A DNA stretch of 29,610 bases from an uncultured Clostridia bacterium. GTDB lineage: Bacteria > Bacillota > Clostridia > TANB77 > CAG-508. This document shows, one piece after another, positions 1 to 7,662 of this stretch. The DNA is taken from NCBI GenBank assembly GCA_934149115.1, contig CAKPDW010000010.1, positions 1 to 29,610 on the forward strand, written 5' to 3'. Every line of letters starts with the position of its first letter. The stretch's first letter is position 1. Position numbers and translations under genes: made by a program. Below the pieces are notes generated by a model that saw only the letters and a program-made list of their open reading frames with translations, did not search any database and was not told the DNA's origin.

Positions 1-470
1 AACTTTTCTCTTTTCCTTCCGTTTGAAATAGAATTATTATTTTGCTAGGCACATGAGGGTTTATATTCCGAGGCGTATATAGGTACGTCGCAGGAATTAA
101 AACCGATATGTAACAACGCAAAATGATGATTATCTTTTATCACAAAAAGTATTATTAGTGCACATTAACTTTTCTCTTTCTTGCCGTTTGAAATAGAATT
201 ATTATTTTGCTAGGCACATGAGGGTTTATATTCCGAGGCGTACGTGGGTACGTCGCAGGAATTAAAACCGATATGTAACAACGCAAAATGATGATTATCT
301 TTTTGGCATAAAAAAGATTAATCGTGCACGTGAACTTTTCTCTTTTCCTTCCGTTTGAAATAGAATTATTATTTTGCTAGGCACATGAGGGTTTATATTC
401 CGAGGCGTACATAGGTACGTCGCAGGAATTAAAACCGATATGTAACAACGCAAAATGATGATTATCTTTC
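1..470. repeat. Three tandem 166-bp repeats containing a conserved long hairpin
   Basis: Three copies begin at 1, 167 and 333, an exact 166-bp period. The third copy diverges at about 470, just before the rel stop codon, and the array may continue left of the window. Each copy holds an 86-nt imperfect hairpin (39-124, 205-290, 371-456). It is closed by ATTTTGC/GCAAAAT, continues with GGGTTTATATTCC pairing AGGAATTAAAACC, and ends in a CGTAY/GTACG stem with a four-base loop. The copies differ mainly in the terminal loop (ATAG or GTGG) and in one stem base (T or C facing G), so the stem is kept. No ORF is conserved. It lies 3' of rel. It could be a structured RNA, a MITE-like palindromic repeat or a protein-binding array; I do not recognise the family. 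Confidence 0.9.
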
Positions 471-478
471 AAACATAT

Positions 479-2686
479 CTATTTGTTACGTTTAACATCA
501 TAAACACTATCAACCTTCCTCAACGTCCTAATCAACTTCTTCAACTCCATCAAATTCTCAAGCTCAACAGTCAAATCAATAATAGCAATTCTCTCCTTAG
601 TAGTCTTAGTATTCACAGCAAGAATATTAAACTTAGCACCAGTAACCTCCTTAATAACATCAGCAAGCAATCCCTGTCTATCATTAGCATACACCGTAAT
701 CTCAACACTATAATTAGTCTTAACCTCATCAGCCCAATAAACATCAATCATTCTTCCTTCATCAGAAAGCAAATCCTTAACATTAACGCAATCTGCTCTA
801 TGAACAGACACTCCCCTTCCTTTAGTAACATATCCAACGATTTGATCTCCAGGAAGTGGATTACAACACTTAGAAAGTTTTACTAAACAATTATCGATTC
901 CTTCAACAATAACACCTGTTTTTGATGGTCTTGTAAATGTTTTTTTAGTAGCAAGTTCTGATATTGTTTCTTCTAAAATTTCTTCTTTATGTTCTTTTCT
1001 ATATTCTTCTAACAATCTAGCTATTATTTTTGTTGCTGAAATAGCTCCAAATCCAATACTTGCATACATATCATCTGTTGAAGCATATTTATATCTATCT
1101 AAAGCTATTTGTACCCATTCTGGCTTAAATAAATCACTGTGTTTCATTCCTAATTTTTTTATGTCTTTTTCTAAAATCTCTTTACCTTTTTCAATATTTT
1201 CTTCTCTTTGTGCTTTTTTAAACCATTGCTGAATTTTTGTTTTTGCACCACTACTTTTCACAAATTTTAGCCAATCTCTACTAGGTCCTTTGGCAGAATC
1301 AGATGTTATGATTTCAACTATATCTCCATTTTTTAATTTTGTAATTATTGGCATCATTTTACTATTAATTTTTGCACCTATCATTCTATGTCCGACTTGT
1401 TCATGGATTGCATATGCTAAATCAATTGGCGTGCTTCCTCGTGGTAAAACTTTTATATCTCCTTTTGGTGTGAATACGTGTACTTCGTCTTCAAATAATT
1501 CTTTTTTTAGTGTATTTAAAAATTCATCTGGATTTTCAGTATTCTTTTGCCATTCTAGTGTTTCACGTAACCATGCTAATTTATCTTCTTTTACTACAAC
1601 TGCTTTTTTCTTTCCTTTATAACTTTGTTCTTTATATGCCCAATGAGCAGCAATACCGAATTCAGCTACTCTATGCATATCCCATGTTCTAATTTGTACT
1701 TCAAAAGGTGTTCCTTTTGGTCCTATTAATGTTGTATGTATTGATTGATACATATTTTTCTTAGGTACAGATATGTAATCTTTAAACCTTCCTGGCATTG
1801 GATTATATAAATCATGTACTATACCTAATACAGCATAACAATCTCTAACTGAATTAACTAAAATTCTAAGAGCAAATAAATCATATACTTGATCTAGTGT
1901 TGAATTATCTCTTTGCATTTTTCTATATATACTATAAATGTGTTTTGCTCTCCCTGTAACTTCTGCTGTTATTTTTGCATTTTTTAATTCAACTCTGATT
2001 TCTTCCATTATATTATCTATAAATGCAAGTCTTTCTTCTCTTTTCTTATCAAGACCTTTTACAATTTCATGATATTCGTCTGGATATAAATATTTAAAAG
2101 ATAAATCTTCAAGTTCCCATTTCAAAGAATATATACCTAAACGATTTGCTAATGGTGCGTATAAATCCATTGTTTCTCTGGCATTTGCTATTTGTCTATC
2201 TCTGCTTAAAAATTTTAAAGTTCTCATATTATGAAGTCTATCTGCAAGCTTTATTAGAATAACTCTAATATCTTTTCCCATTGCTAAAAACATTTTTCTG
2301 TAATCTTCAACTTGTTGTTCTTCTTTTGTTGTATATTGTAATTTTCCTAATTTAGTAACTCCATCTACCATTTCAGCAACTGGTTCTCCGAATTCTCTTA
2401 TTAAGTCTTCATTTGTTGCATCAGTATCTTCAACAACGTCGTGTAGCAATGCTGCACATATTGTGTCTGTATCCAATTCTAATCCAGCTAAAATATAAGC
2501 TACTTGAAGTGGATGTATTATATATGGTTCTCCAGATTTTCTTTTTTGGTCACCATGTTTTCCAACAGCATAATTGTAAGCTTTGGTTATCTTTTTTGCA
2601 TCAACTTTTCTGTTTTTTTCTTTTGCTAATTTAATTACCTCATCAATAGATCTGTTTATAGAATCATTTTTCATAACTAATCTCAT
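479..2686 (-). CDS. rel: Bifunctional (p)ppGpp synthetase/hydrolase, RelA/SpoT family
   Basis: Makes and degrades the stringent-response alarmone (p)ppGpp from GTP/GDP and ATP, in the cytosol and on ribosomes. The 735 residues follow the full long-Rel order. An HD hydrolase domain comes first (about 40-190, with LLHDVVEDTDA and KLADRLHNM, so hydrolase residues are present). The synthetase domain follows (about 240-365, with RAKHIYSIYRKM, PGRFKDYISVPK and FEVQIRT). Then come TGS (VHVFTPKGD), a Cys-containing zinc/RIS region (KLSKCCNPLPGDQ) and a C-terminal ACT domain. An AGGGGGA lies directly upstream: it is too close to the first ATG (2686) and 13 nt from the in-frame ATG at 2674, so the start is uncertain by four codons. 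It is downstream of recJ, 20 bp apart, probably one transcript. The last ~380 bp use G-ending codons unlike the rest of the gene. Confidence 0.97.
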   Translation of the reverse strand: MRLVMKNDSINRSIDEVIKLAKEKNRKVDAKKITKAYNYAVGKHGDQKRKSGEPYIIHPLQVAYILAGLELDTDTICAALLHDVVEDTDATNEDLIREFGEPVAEMVDGVTKLGKLQYTTKEEQQVEDYRKMFLAMGKDIRVILIKLADRLHNMRTLKFLSRDRQIANARETMDLYAPLANRLGIYSLKWELEDLSFKYLYPDEYHEIVKGLDKKREERLAFIDNIMEEIRVELKNAKITAEVTGRAKHIYSIYRKMQRDNSTLDQVYDLFALRILVNSVRDCYAVLGIVHDLYNPMPGRFKDYISVPKKNMYQSIHTTLIGPKGTPFEVQIRTWDMHRVAEFGIAAHWAYKEQSYKGKKKAVVVKEDKLAWLRETLEWQKNTENPDEFLNTLKKELFEDEVHVFTPKGDIKVLPRGSTPIDLAYAIHEQVGHRMIGAKINSKMMPIITKLKNGDIVEIITSDSAKGPSRDWLKFVKSSGAKTKIQQWFKKAQREENIEKGKEILEKDIKKLGMKHSDLFKPEWVQIALDRYKYASTDDMYASIGFGAISATKIIARLLEEYRKEHKEEILEETISELATKKTFTRPSKTGVIVEGIDNCLVKLSKCCNPLPGDQIVGYVTKGRGVSVHRADCVNVKDLLSDEGRMIDVYWADEVKTNYSVEITVYANDRQGLLADVIKEVTGAKFNILAVNTKTTKERIAIIDLTVELENLMELKKLIRTLRKVDSVYDVKRNK

Positions 2687-2706
2687 TCCCCCTTCAAATG
2701 TACATT

Positions 2707-4395
2707 TTATACTGATTTCATAATATCTTTTACATTAATTTGAACCGTTTCTCTACCATTAAATGAATTCAATTCTAAAGTCCCAGCTACATCAATTTTA
2801 TCACCAATCATATATTCTTTTGATAAATGTCCTAAATTAAAACCAATTGCATTGACAATTGCATTTCCGTCTTTTAAAGTTAATTTTAAATGTTTTCCGT
2901 CTGATAATGCTCTAATTGAATCTATTTTTAAATTTTTGTATACAAATACTGGTCGTCTATTTGCTTCTCCAAATGGTTCTAATAAGTCTAATTGTTTAAC
3001 AACTTGATAATCTACATCTTTCAATTCTATTTGTTTATCAATATCAATTATTGGAACTATATCACTAATATCTTTTTCGGTCACATAATTTTCAAAAGCT
3101 TTTTTAAATTTATCAAAATTTTCTCTTTTTAAACTAAGTCCTACAGCCATCTCGTGTCCACCATATTTTTCCAAATATTCAGAATGTTTTACGAGTGCTT
3201 CATGTAAATCAAACCCTGGTATACTTCTACCAGATCCTTTTCCTTCTTCTCCTTCAAAACAAATTAGTACAGATGGTTTGAAATACATTTCTGTAATTTT
3301 TGATGAAACAATTCCAATAACTCCATGATGCCAGTTATCACTTCCTAATACAATTGCACTTTTTTCTTCTGGCTCTTTTTCAATCATTTTTATTGCTTCT
3401 TCATAAATATTTTTTTCTATTTCTTGTCTATCTCTATTATATTGGTTTAATTTCTCAGTTATTCTTGAAGCTTCTACTAAATTTTCTGTTAAGAATAACT
3501 TTAATGCTTCTTCTTCATATCCCATTCTTCCACATGCATTTATTCTAGGTGCTATTCCGAATGAAATTGTATTTGAGTAAACTTGCTTATATCCAGATGC
3601 TTTTAATAAGGCTTTTAGTCCTGGATTTTTTGTTACTTCAACTAATCTAAGTCCTAATTTTGCAATAACTCTATTTTCATCAACTAATGGTACTATATCT
3701 GAAATTGTACCTACACATACAATATCTAAATATTTTAAATATTCTTTTTCTTCCATTCCTAATTTCATGCCAAGAGCTTGAGTTACCTTAAATACAACTC
3801 CACATCCAGCTAAACTTTTAAATGGATATGTATTACTATCTTTTCTTTTTAAATCTACTACAGCAATAGCAGGTGGTAATTCGTCTAGTGGTTCATGGTG
3901 ATCTGTAACAATTGTTTCGATTCCTAATTCGTTAGCATATGTTATTTCTTCGATTGCAGAAATTCCACAATCAACTGTAATAATTAATGTGTATCCACCT
4001 TCTTTTATTTTATCTATTGCATTTTTATTTAGTCCGTATCCTTCATTCAATCTGTTTGGGATATAATAATCTACTTCTAGACCACAAGTTTTCAAAAATT
4101 TTTTTAGAACTGTAATACTTGTGATTCCATCAACATCATAATCTCCATATATAATAACTTTTTCTTGATTTTTTATTGCTTTTAATATTCTTTCTACAGC
4201 TATTTCCATGTCTGGCATCAAATATGGATCATGGAAATCATTTCTGGTTGGATTTAAAAATACTCTAATTTCATCTTCATCAACTATTCCTCTATTTACA
4301 AGTACTGTAGCAAGTAATTCAGGTACATTAAATTTTTTTTCTATCTCTTTAATCTTTTTTTCTTCTAATTCTTTATATTCCCACTTTTTTCGCAT
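2707..4395 (-). CDS. recJ: Single-stranded-DNA-specific 5'-3' exonuclease RecJ
   Basis: Degrades single-stranded DNA 5' to 3' in recombination and repair. The 562 residues carry the DHH-superfamily motifs: DYDVDG (85-90), ITVDCG (139-144) and VTDHHEP (163-169). The DHHA1 region contains GKGSGRS and EKYGGHEMAVGLS, and a C-terminal OB-like part begins near LLEPFGEANRRP. The length equals the bacterial core enzyme and lacks the long C-terminal extension found in Bacillus RecJ. The start is well supported: AGGAGAGAAAG precedes the ATG. It sits just upstream of rel in the same orientation, a common Clostridia neighbourhood. Confidence 0.96.
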   Translation of the reverse strand: MRKKWEYKELEEKKIKEIEKKFNVPELLATVLVNRGIVDEDEIRVFLNPTRNDFHDPYLMPDMEIAVERILKAIKNQEKVIIYGDYDVDGITSITVLKKFLKTCGLEVDYYIPNRLNEGYGLNKNAIDKIKEGGYTLIITVDCGISAIEEITYANELGIETIVTDHHEPLDELPPAIAVVDLKRKDSNTYPFKSLAGCGVVFKVTQALGMKLGMEEKEYLKYLDIVCVGTISDIVPLVDENRVIAKLGLRLVEVTKNPGLKALLKASGYKQVYSNTISFGIAPRINACGRMGYEEEALKLFLTENLVEASRITEKLNQYNRDRQEIEKNIYEEAIKMIEKEPEEKSAIVLGSDNWHHGVIGIVSSKITEMYFKPSVLICFEGEEGKGSGRSIPGFDLHEALVKHSEYLEKYGGHEMAVGLSLKRENFDKFKKAFENYVTEKDISDIVPIIDIDKQIELKDVDYQVVKQLDLLEPFGEANRRPVFVYKNLKIDSIRALSDGKHLKLTLKDGNAIVNAIGFNLGHLSKEYMIGDKIDVAGTLELNSFNGRETVQINVKDIMKSV

Positions 4396-4464
4396 CTTTC
4401 TCTCCTAATTTTACATTTCCTTACTATTATACCTCATTTTTTAAATTTTTGAAATAGTTTTAAA

Positions 4465-4493
4465 AAAACTCAGCAAATAAATTACCGAGTTTT
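4465..4493 (-). terminator. Probable intrinsic terminator after the DUF1292-like gene
   Basis: Read on the minus strand, AAAACTC and GAGTTTT arms enclose a partly paired interior and run into seven T residues. It begins three bases after the stop of the 4496-4762 gene and separates that transcript from recJ. Confidence 0.65.
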
Positions 4494-4495
4494 AC

Positions 4496-4762
4496 TTAAT
4501 TGCATGCAAATTTAATTGTATTTTCTATTAAATTTGTAATCATTTTATTTTCTTCTGAGCTTAATCTTTTGTCAACTTTTAATGTATCATCATCAATTTT
4601 TTCATATGCTCCTGCGTATAAGACTGTTTTTCCATCTTCAGTATTCATTCTATTTGTGTATACAACATAAGACTTTTTTGTCATAGATGAATCAAACCTA
4701 CAGAAAATCTCGTATTTTTCAGTAATATTTTCATCATCAATAATCTTCATTATTTTTTTCAT
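4496..4762 (-). CDS. Small DUF1292-like protein
   Basis: 88 residues starting MKKIMKIIDDENITEKYE. I chose the ATG at 4762 because GGAGGAGAGATAAA precedes it. A longer reading from 4849 would overlap the phosphatase gene by 86 bp and has no ribosome site. The pattern (acidic start, then FCRFDSSMTKKSYVVYTN, a short charged stretch and LYAGAYE, ending in an E-rich helix) resembles DUF1292, a small family of unknown function in Firmicutes. One base separates it from the upstream PP2C gene, so translation is probably coupled and the two may act together. Confidence 0.75.
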   Translation of the reverse strand: MKKIMKIIDDENITEKYEIFCRFDSSMTKKSYVVYTNRMNTEDGKTVLYAGAYEKIDDDTLKVDKRLSSEENKMITNLIENTIKFACN

Positions 4763-4763
4763 T

Positions 4764-6278
4764 TTATCTCTCCTCTCCTCCATTATTTCTGTATACTGCT
4801 GCTGTTGTATTATCCTTACCTGCAGAAATGTGACTACGATAATCTGCATTATCTCCTAAGTCTGGTCTATATGATTCGTTTGTTAACGCATTATTTACTA
4901 TAGCTTTTGCTAAATACTTTGGATCTGTATTTCTTGTAATCGCATATAATTGACTATCTGATAAACAATCTGTAACTCCATCACTAAATAACATCAAAGT
5001 TTCATATCTATCATTTGGTACTCCAGAAAAATGAACATTTAATTCATCACTATAGTTCATTCCTAAGCATCCTGTTATAACATTAGATGATCTCATAAAT
5101 CTTAAATTATCTTTTTGCTTTTGCATTTCTTCTACTTCATCTTGAGTTAAAGGTTTCCCATCTTTACTTTGTTTAAACTCTTTCCACTCTTGTTCCCAAT
5201 ACTTGTATTCCATATTATCATCAGATGTCATTTGATATATATTTCTATCTTTTCCTACAACATATGCTCTTGAATCTCCTACTGATGCTATTGTTGTATT
5301 TTTGTCTCCTACTATTGCTCCAACAAAAGTCGAACCTGAGCGAGGAAATGTACTATTTATTTCTGTGTTAATCTCATTTAACTCTTTTGACCATTGTAGT
5401 TTAAGTTGTTCTTCATTATCTGAATGCATATATTCTTTTGGTATTCCTTCAAACCATTTTGTCATACGTTGTACAATTAATTGGCTTGCTTTATTTCCAT
5501 CAACTGATCCTCCCATTCCATCAGCAACAACTAACATTTTATATTTAGGGTTGTCTGGATGATATAAAACAACTACAGAATCTTGTTGGTCATCTCTTTT
5601 TTGTCCAACATCAGTAACAACATACATTTCGTCATTCAAATTATACTCTCTCCTAGGTCTTTGACCAAGTCCGCTATGAGCTATATCATTTTGAATTTGA
5701 ATTTGTTTTCCACTTAAAACTTCTTCTCTACAATAATTAACAACTGGCATATTAACATTCAAATTATTTATTCCATATTGTGGATTGACATTTTTTTGAA
5801 CGCTACGATTTAATTCAAATCTAGCCATCTCTCTTTTTTGAATAACATCTCTAGTATATTGTTCAGAAACTACTTGTAAAATTGAATCTTTATCCATTCC
5901 ATTGTACGAAGGTGTTTTCCCTAATAAACAATTTTTTATTTTTTCAATTTGTTCTTCTGGTCTTTCATCAAAACTAGCAAAATAAAGTTTACTATAAACT
6001 CTTTGTTCCATTTTATTTTCAGATTTTTTTCTACTTGCATTATTGAATAGAGCTTCTGCAAAATATTCCGCCATATCATCTCTTGAAACATTTTCTACTA
6101 GTTCGTTTCGCTCTCCATTATAATTTGAAAAATACTTAGTATCGCCATTTCTCATATAATGTTCAATAGCTGCTTTTATTTGATCAATTCCTTCTTCTTC
6201 AATCTTTCTAGATGAAATATCAGTAACAGCCATATACGTTTGATAGACTGCGTTTTCCAATTTTGTTATATCCACCAT
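4764..6278 (-). CDS. PP2C-family serine/threonine phosphatase with an extra N-terminal region
   Basis: Metal-dependent protein phosphatase. In the 504-residue reading the C-terminal ~290 residues are the PP2C domain. It has an RDDQQDS motif near 228, VADGMGG (251-257, metal-binding Asp), GSTFVGAIV, IASVGDSRAYVV, LFSDGVTDCLS and the final GKDNTT metal motif, so it should be active. A ~110-residue insert-like, polar stretch (KYWEQEWKEFKQ...) interrupts the domain after SVGDSRAY. Residues 1-210 match nothing I recognise; they are helical and charged, perhaps a sensing or substrate-docking region. The start is the ATG at 6278, eight bases after AGGAG; a GTG at 6287 is in frame but overlaps that site. 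No partner Hanks kinase is in the window. It is divergent from cotJ. Confidence 0.9.
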   Translation of the reverse strand: MVDITKLENAVYQTYMAVTDISSRKIEEEGIDQIKAAIEHYMRNGDTKYFSNYNGERNELVENVSRDDMAEYFAEALFNNASRKKSENKMEQRVYSKLYFASFDERPEEQIEKIKNCLLGKTPSYNGMDKDSILQVVSEQYTRDVIQKREMARFELNRSVQKNVNPQYGINNLNVNMPVVNYCREEVLSGKQIQIQNDIAHSGLGQRPRREYNLNDEMYVVTDVGQKRDDQQDSVVVLYHPDNPKYKMLVVADGMGGSVDGNKASQLIVQRMTKWFEGIPKEYMHSDNEEQLKLQWSKELNEINTEINSTFPRSGSTFVGAIVGDKNTTIASVGDSRAYVVGKDRNIYQMTSDDNMEYKYWEQEWKEFKQSKDGKPLTQDEVEEMQKQKDNLRFMRSSNVITGCLGMNYSDELNVHFSGVPNDRYETLMLFSDGVTDCLSDSQLYAITRNTDPKYLAKAIVNNALTNESYRPDLGDNADYRSHISAGKDNTTAAVYRNNGGEER

Positions 6279-6308
6279 AATAATCACTCCTATAAATAAT
6301 TCAAAATA

Positions 6309-6336
6309 ATTATATCATAAAGTTTTGTGATTACAA
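6309..6336 (-). promoter_or_regulatory. Candidate sigma-A promoter for the PP2C operon
   Basis: On the minus strand TTGTAA (6331-6336) and TATAAT (6309-6314) are 16 bp apart, about 30 bp upstream of the phosphatase start. The -10 is perfect and the -35 has one strong mismatch. Confidence 0.5.
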
Positions 6337-6369
6337 TTACGTTTTCATTACACTTTTTACATTTATGTT

Positions 6370-6397
6370 TCATATTCATGTAATTGTTTAGTACACT
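6370..6397 (+). promoter_or_regulatory. Candidate sigma-E promoter of the cotJ operon
   Basis: TCATATT (6370-6376) is followed after 13 nt by AGTACACT (6390-6397). Compared with the Bacillus sigma-E consensus (ATATT, about 14 nt, CATACANT) only the first two -10 bases differ. It lies 50 bp upstream of the cotJA start. Mother-cell sigma-E control is known for cotJ in Bacillus subtilis; assigning it here is inference. Confidence 0.5.
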
Positions 6398-6448
6398 TTT
6401 TTTATTCATTTATCATATTTTATAATATAACAAAAAGGAGGAATAAAC

Positions 6449-6808
6449 ATGTTTAGAAATTGTGGTTGTTCATGCAACAATTCTCAAAACGATAATACAG
6501 AAACTACTTGTAATAATAATACAATGTACGAAGAATCTTGTAATATGATACCAAACTATGATTATAATAGTGATAATAATTCATGTTCATGCGGATTTAC
6601 TAACACTTCTGTATTTCCACAAGATTGGATGTACGGACATTGCTATGTTCCACATCAACAAATGAATCAAGTATATACACCAGAAATTGGGCTTAGAATG
6701 GGTACTATATTTCCTGAATTAGTTAGTCCTTACTGTCCAAATCAATCATTAGATACAATAAACTATTTAAAAAATTCTAATACAACTGGAGGTGGCTGTA
6801 ACTCATGA
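6449..6808 (+). CDS. cotJA: Spore coat-associated protein CotJA
   Basis: Small spore-coat protein needed with CotJC for its assembly in B. subtilis. The 119 residues have a CotJA core at about 55-105: GHCYVPHQQMNQVYTP, then GLRMGTIFPEL and SPYCP, as in the family pattern (aromatic-VP-x-Q and GTxFPEL-x-x-PY). The N-terminal ~50 residues are a Cys- and Asn-rich extension (MFRNCGCSCNN, SCSCG) absent from the ~80-residue Bacillus protein, possibly for disulfide cross-linking in the coat. AAAAAGGAGG precedes the ATG. First gene of cotJABC; its stop overlaps the cotJB start. Confidence 0.9.
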   Translation: MFRNCGCSCNNSQNDNTETTCNNNTMYEESCNMIPNYDYNSDNNSCSCGFTNTSVFPQDWMYGHCYVPHQQMNQVYTPEIGLRMGTIFPELVSPYCPNQSLDTINYLKNSNTTGGGCNS

Positions 6809-7074
6809 TGGAAGGAAATTGTCCAAAAACTCGTTCTGAATTATTAGACGAAATTAGAGCTGTAAACTTTACAGTAATTGAACTAGGTTTATATTTAGAC
6901 ATAAATCCTGATGACAGAAGGGCTTTGTGTCTTCACAATGAAAATGCTAACAAATTAAGAATGTTAACTGATAATTATCAGAAAATATATGGTCCATTAT
7001 CAATAGAATGTCCATGTAATAAATGGCGTTGGTTAGAACAGCCTTGGCCTTGGGAAAAAGGAGGTAGTTTTTAA
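6805..7074 (+). CDS. cotJB: Spore coat peptide assembly protein CotJB
   Basis: 89 residues of the CotJB family, which assists coat assembly. Family features are visible: the helix LLDEIRAVNFTVIELGLYLD, then NPDDRRAL, and a C-terminal YGPLSIECP followed by the Trp-rich WRWLEQPWPWE. The ATG overlaps the cotJA stop (ATGA). A second ATG at 6808 has slightly better spacing to the GGAGG at about 6789-6793. Its stop overlaps the cotJC start (TAATG), so the three genes form one translationally coupled operon. Confidence 0.93.
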   Translation: MMEGNCPKTRSELLDEIRAVNFTVIELGLYLDINPDDRRALCLHNENANKLRMLTDNYQKIYGPLSIECPCNKWRWLEQPWPWEKGGSF

Positions 7075-7484
7075 TGTGGTTATATCAGAAAAAATTAGAA
7101 TATCCAGTAAGAATAAAAAATACTAATCCACGTCTTGCTAAGTTTATAATTTCTCAATATGGTGGTCCTGATGGCGAAATTGGTGCTGCATTAAGATATA
7201 TCTCTCAAAGAATAAGTATGCCTGATGAAAAATCAAAAGCTATTTTAAATGATATTGGAACTGAGGAATTAGCTCATTTGGAAATGGTGAGTAGTATGGT
7301 TCATCAATTGACTGATGGTGTATGTCCTGAAGACTTGGAAAAAGCTGGATTGGGAGCATATTTTACTGATCATGGTTGGGGAACTTATCCTCAAGCTGCA
7401 AGTGGTACTCCATTTAGTGCTGCAACTTTACAAGTAACTAGTGATCCTGTGACTGATCTTACTGAGGACTTGGCTGCGGATTAG
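7074..7484 (+). CDS. cotJC: CotJC, 5' portion (interrupted by the intervening element)
   Basis: Encodes the N-terminal two-thirds of CotJC, a spore-coat protein of the manganese-catalase family. Start GGAGG-spaced and overlapping the cotJB stop. Residues 1-135 align throughout with Bacillus CotJC (start MWLYQKKLEYPVRI, then QYGGPDGEIGAALRY and IGTEELAHLEM). By family knowledge E35, E65 and H68 are dimanganese ligands. After GCT GCG the reading enters element DNA, giving GAT then TAG, so the unexcised gene would yield a 136-residue truncated protein lacking the second ligand pair. The remaining 60 codons are at 16963-17142. Excision gives a 195-residue protein; Bacillus CotJC is about the same length. 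Confidence 0.97.
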   Translation: MWLYQKKLEYPVRIKNTNPRLAKFIISQYGGPDGEIGAALRYISQRISMPDEKSKAILNDIGTEELAHLEMVSSMVHQLTDGVCPEDLEKAGLGAYFTDHGWGTYPQAASGTPFSAATLQVTSDPVTDLTEDLAAD

Positions 7485-7502
7485 TAATCTTATTAGTGCA
7501 AC
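7457..7502 (+). other. Left attachment site (attL) with GA crossover core
   Basis: The host half-site is cotJC sequence ending GGCTGCG, followed by the core GA (7479-7480) and the element half-site TTAGTAATCTTATT then AGTGCAAC (7495-7502). The core is assigned because only GA is shared with the right junction at the position that restores the reading frame. GA is not self-complementary, so it fixes orientation. Confidence 0.88.
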
Positions 7503-7624
7503 ATCTTATACTTTTTTATTTAAAAGCACTATTCATTTCAGTATTTTTAAGGCTTTTTATGACTTTTTTGCTTGAAGGTTGCACTTAAAATCTTACTTAT
7601 CTGAGTAAGGTTCAATAGTGCAAC
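7495..7624. repeat. AGTGCAAC motif cluster at the element's left end
   Basis: AGTGCAAC occurs at 7495-7502 and 7617-7624, and its complement GTTGCACT at 7578-7585. The same octamer lies at the right end (16940-16947). The 7578/7617 pair can form a hairpin with an inner CTTACT/AGTAAG stem. The outer copies are the attP arms; the inner ones may be extra recombinase or regulator sites. Confidence 0.75.
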
Positions 7625-7644
7625 TATTTTTTAGTAAAAATGAT

Positions 7645-7662
7645 AGGTGTATATCTACACCT
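7645..7662 (-). terminator. Possible terminator of the recombinase operon
   Basis: On the minus strand AGGTGTA, loop GATA, TACACCT, followed by ATCATTTTT. The hairpin includes the stop codon of the 7655-9178 recombinase. Confidence 0.5.

Noticed and set aside
1..470. CRISPR array
   Set aside because: The repeated unit is about 140 bp with similar, short intervening sequence, only three copies, and no cas genes nearby.
455..886. Plus-strand 143-residue ORF
   Set aside because: It is antisense to the conserved 3' end of rel; its openness follows from that region's codon use.
7074..7484. cotJC as an ordinary truncated pseudogene
   Set aside because: Both halves are undamaged, and the joined frame is exact at a conserved motif with recombinase att structure, so simple decay does not fit.
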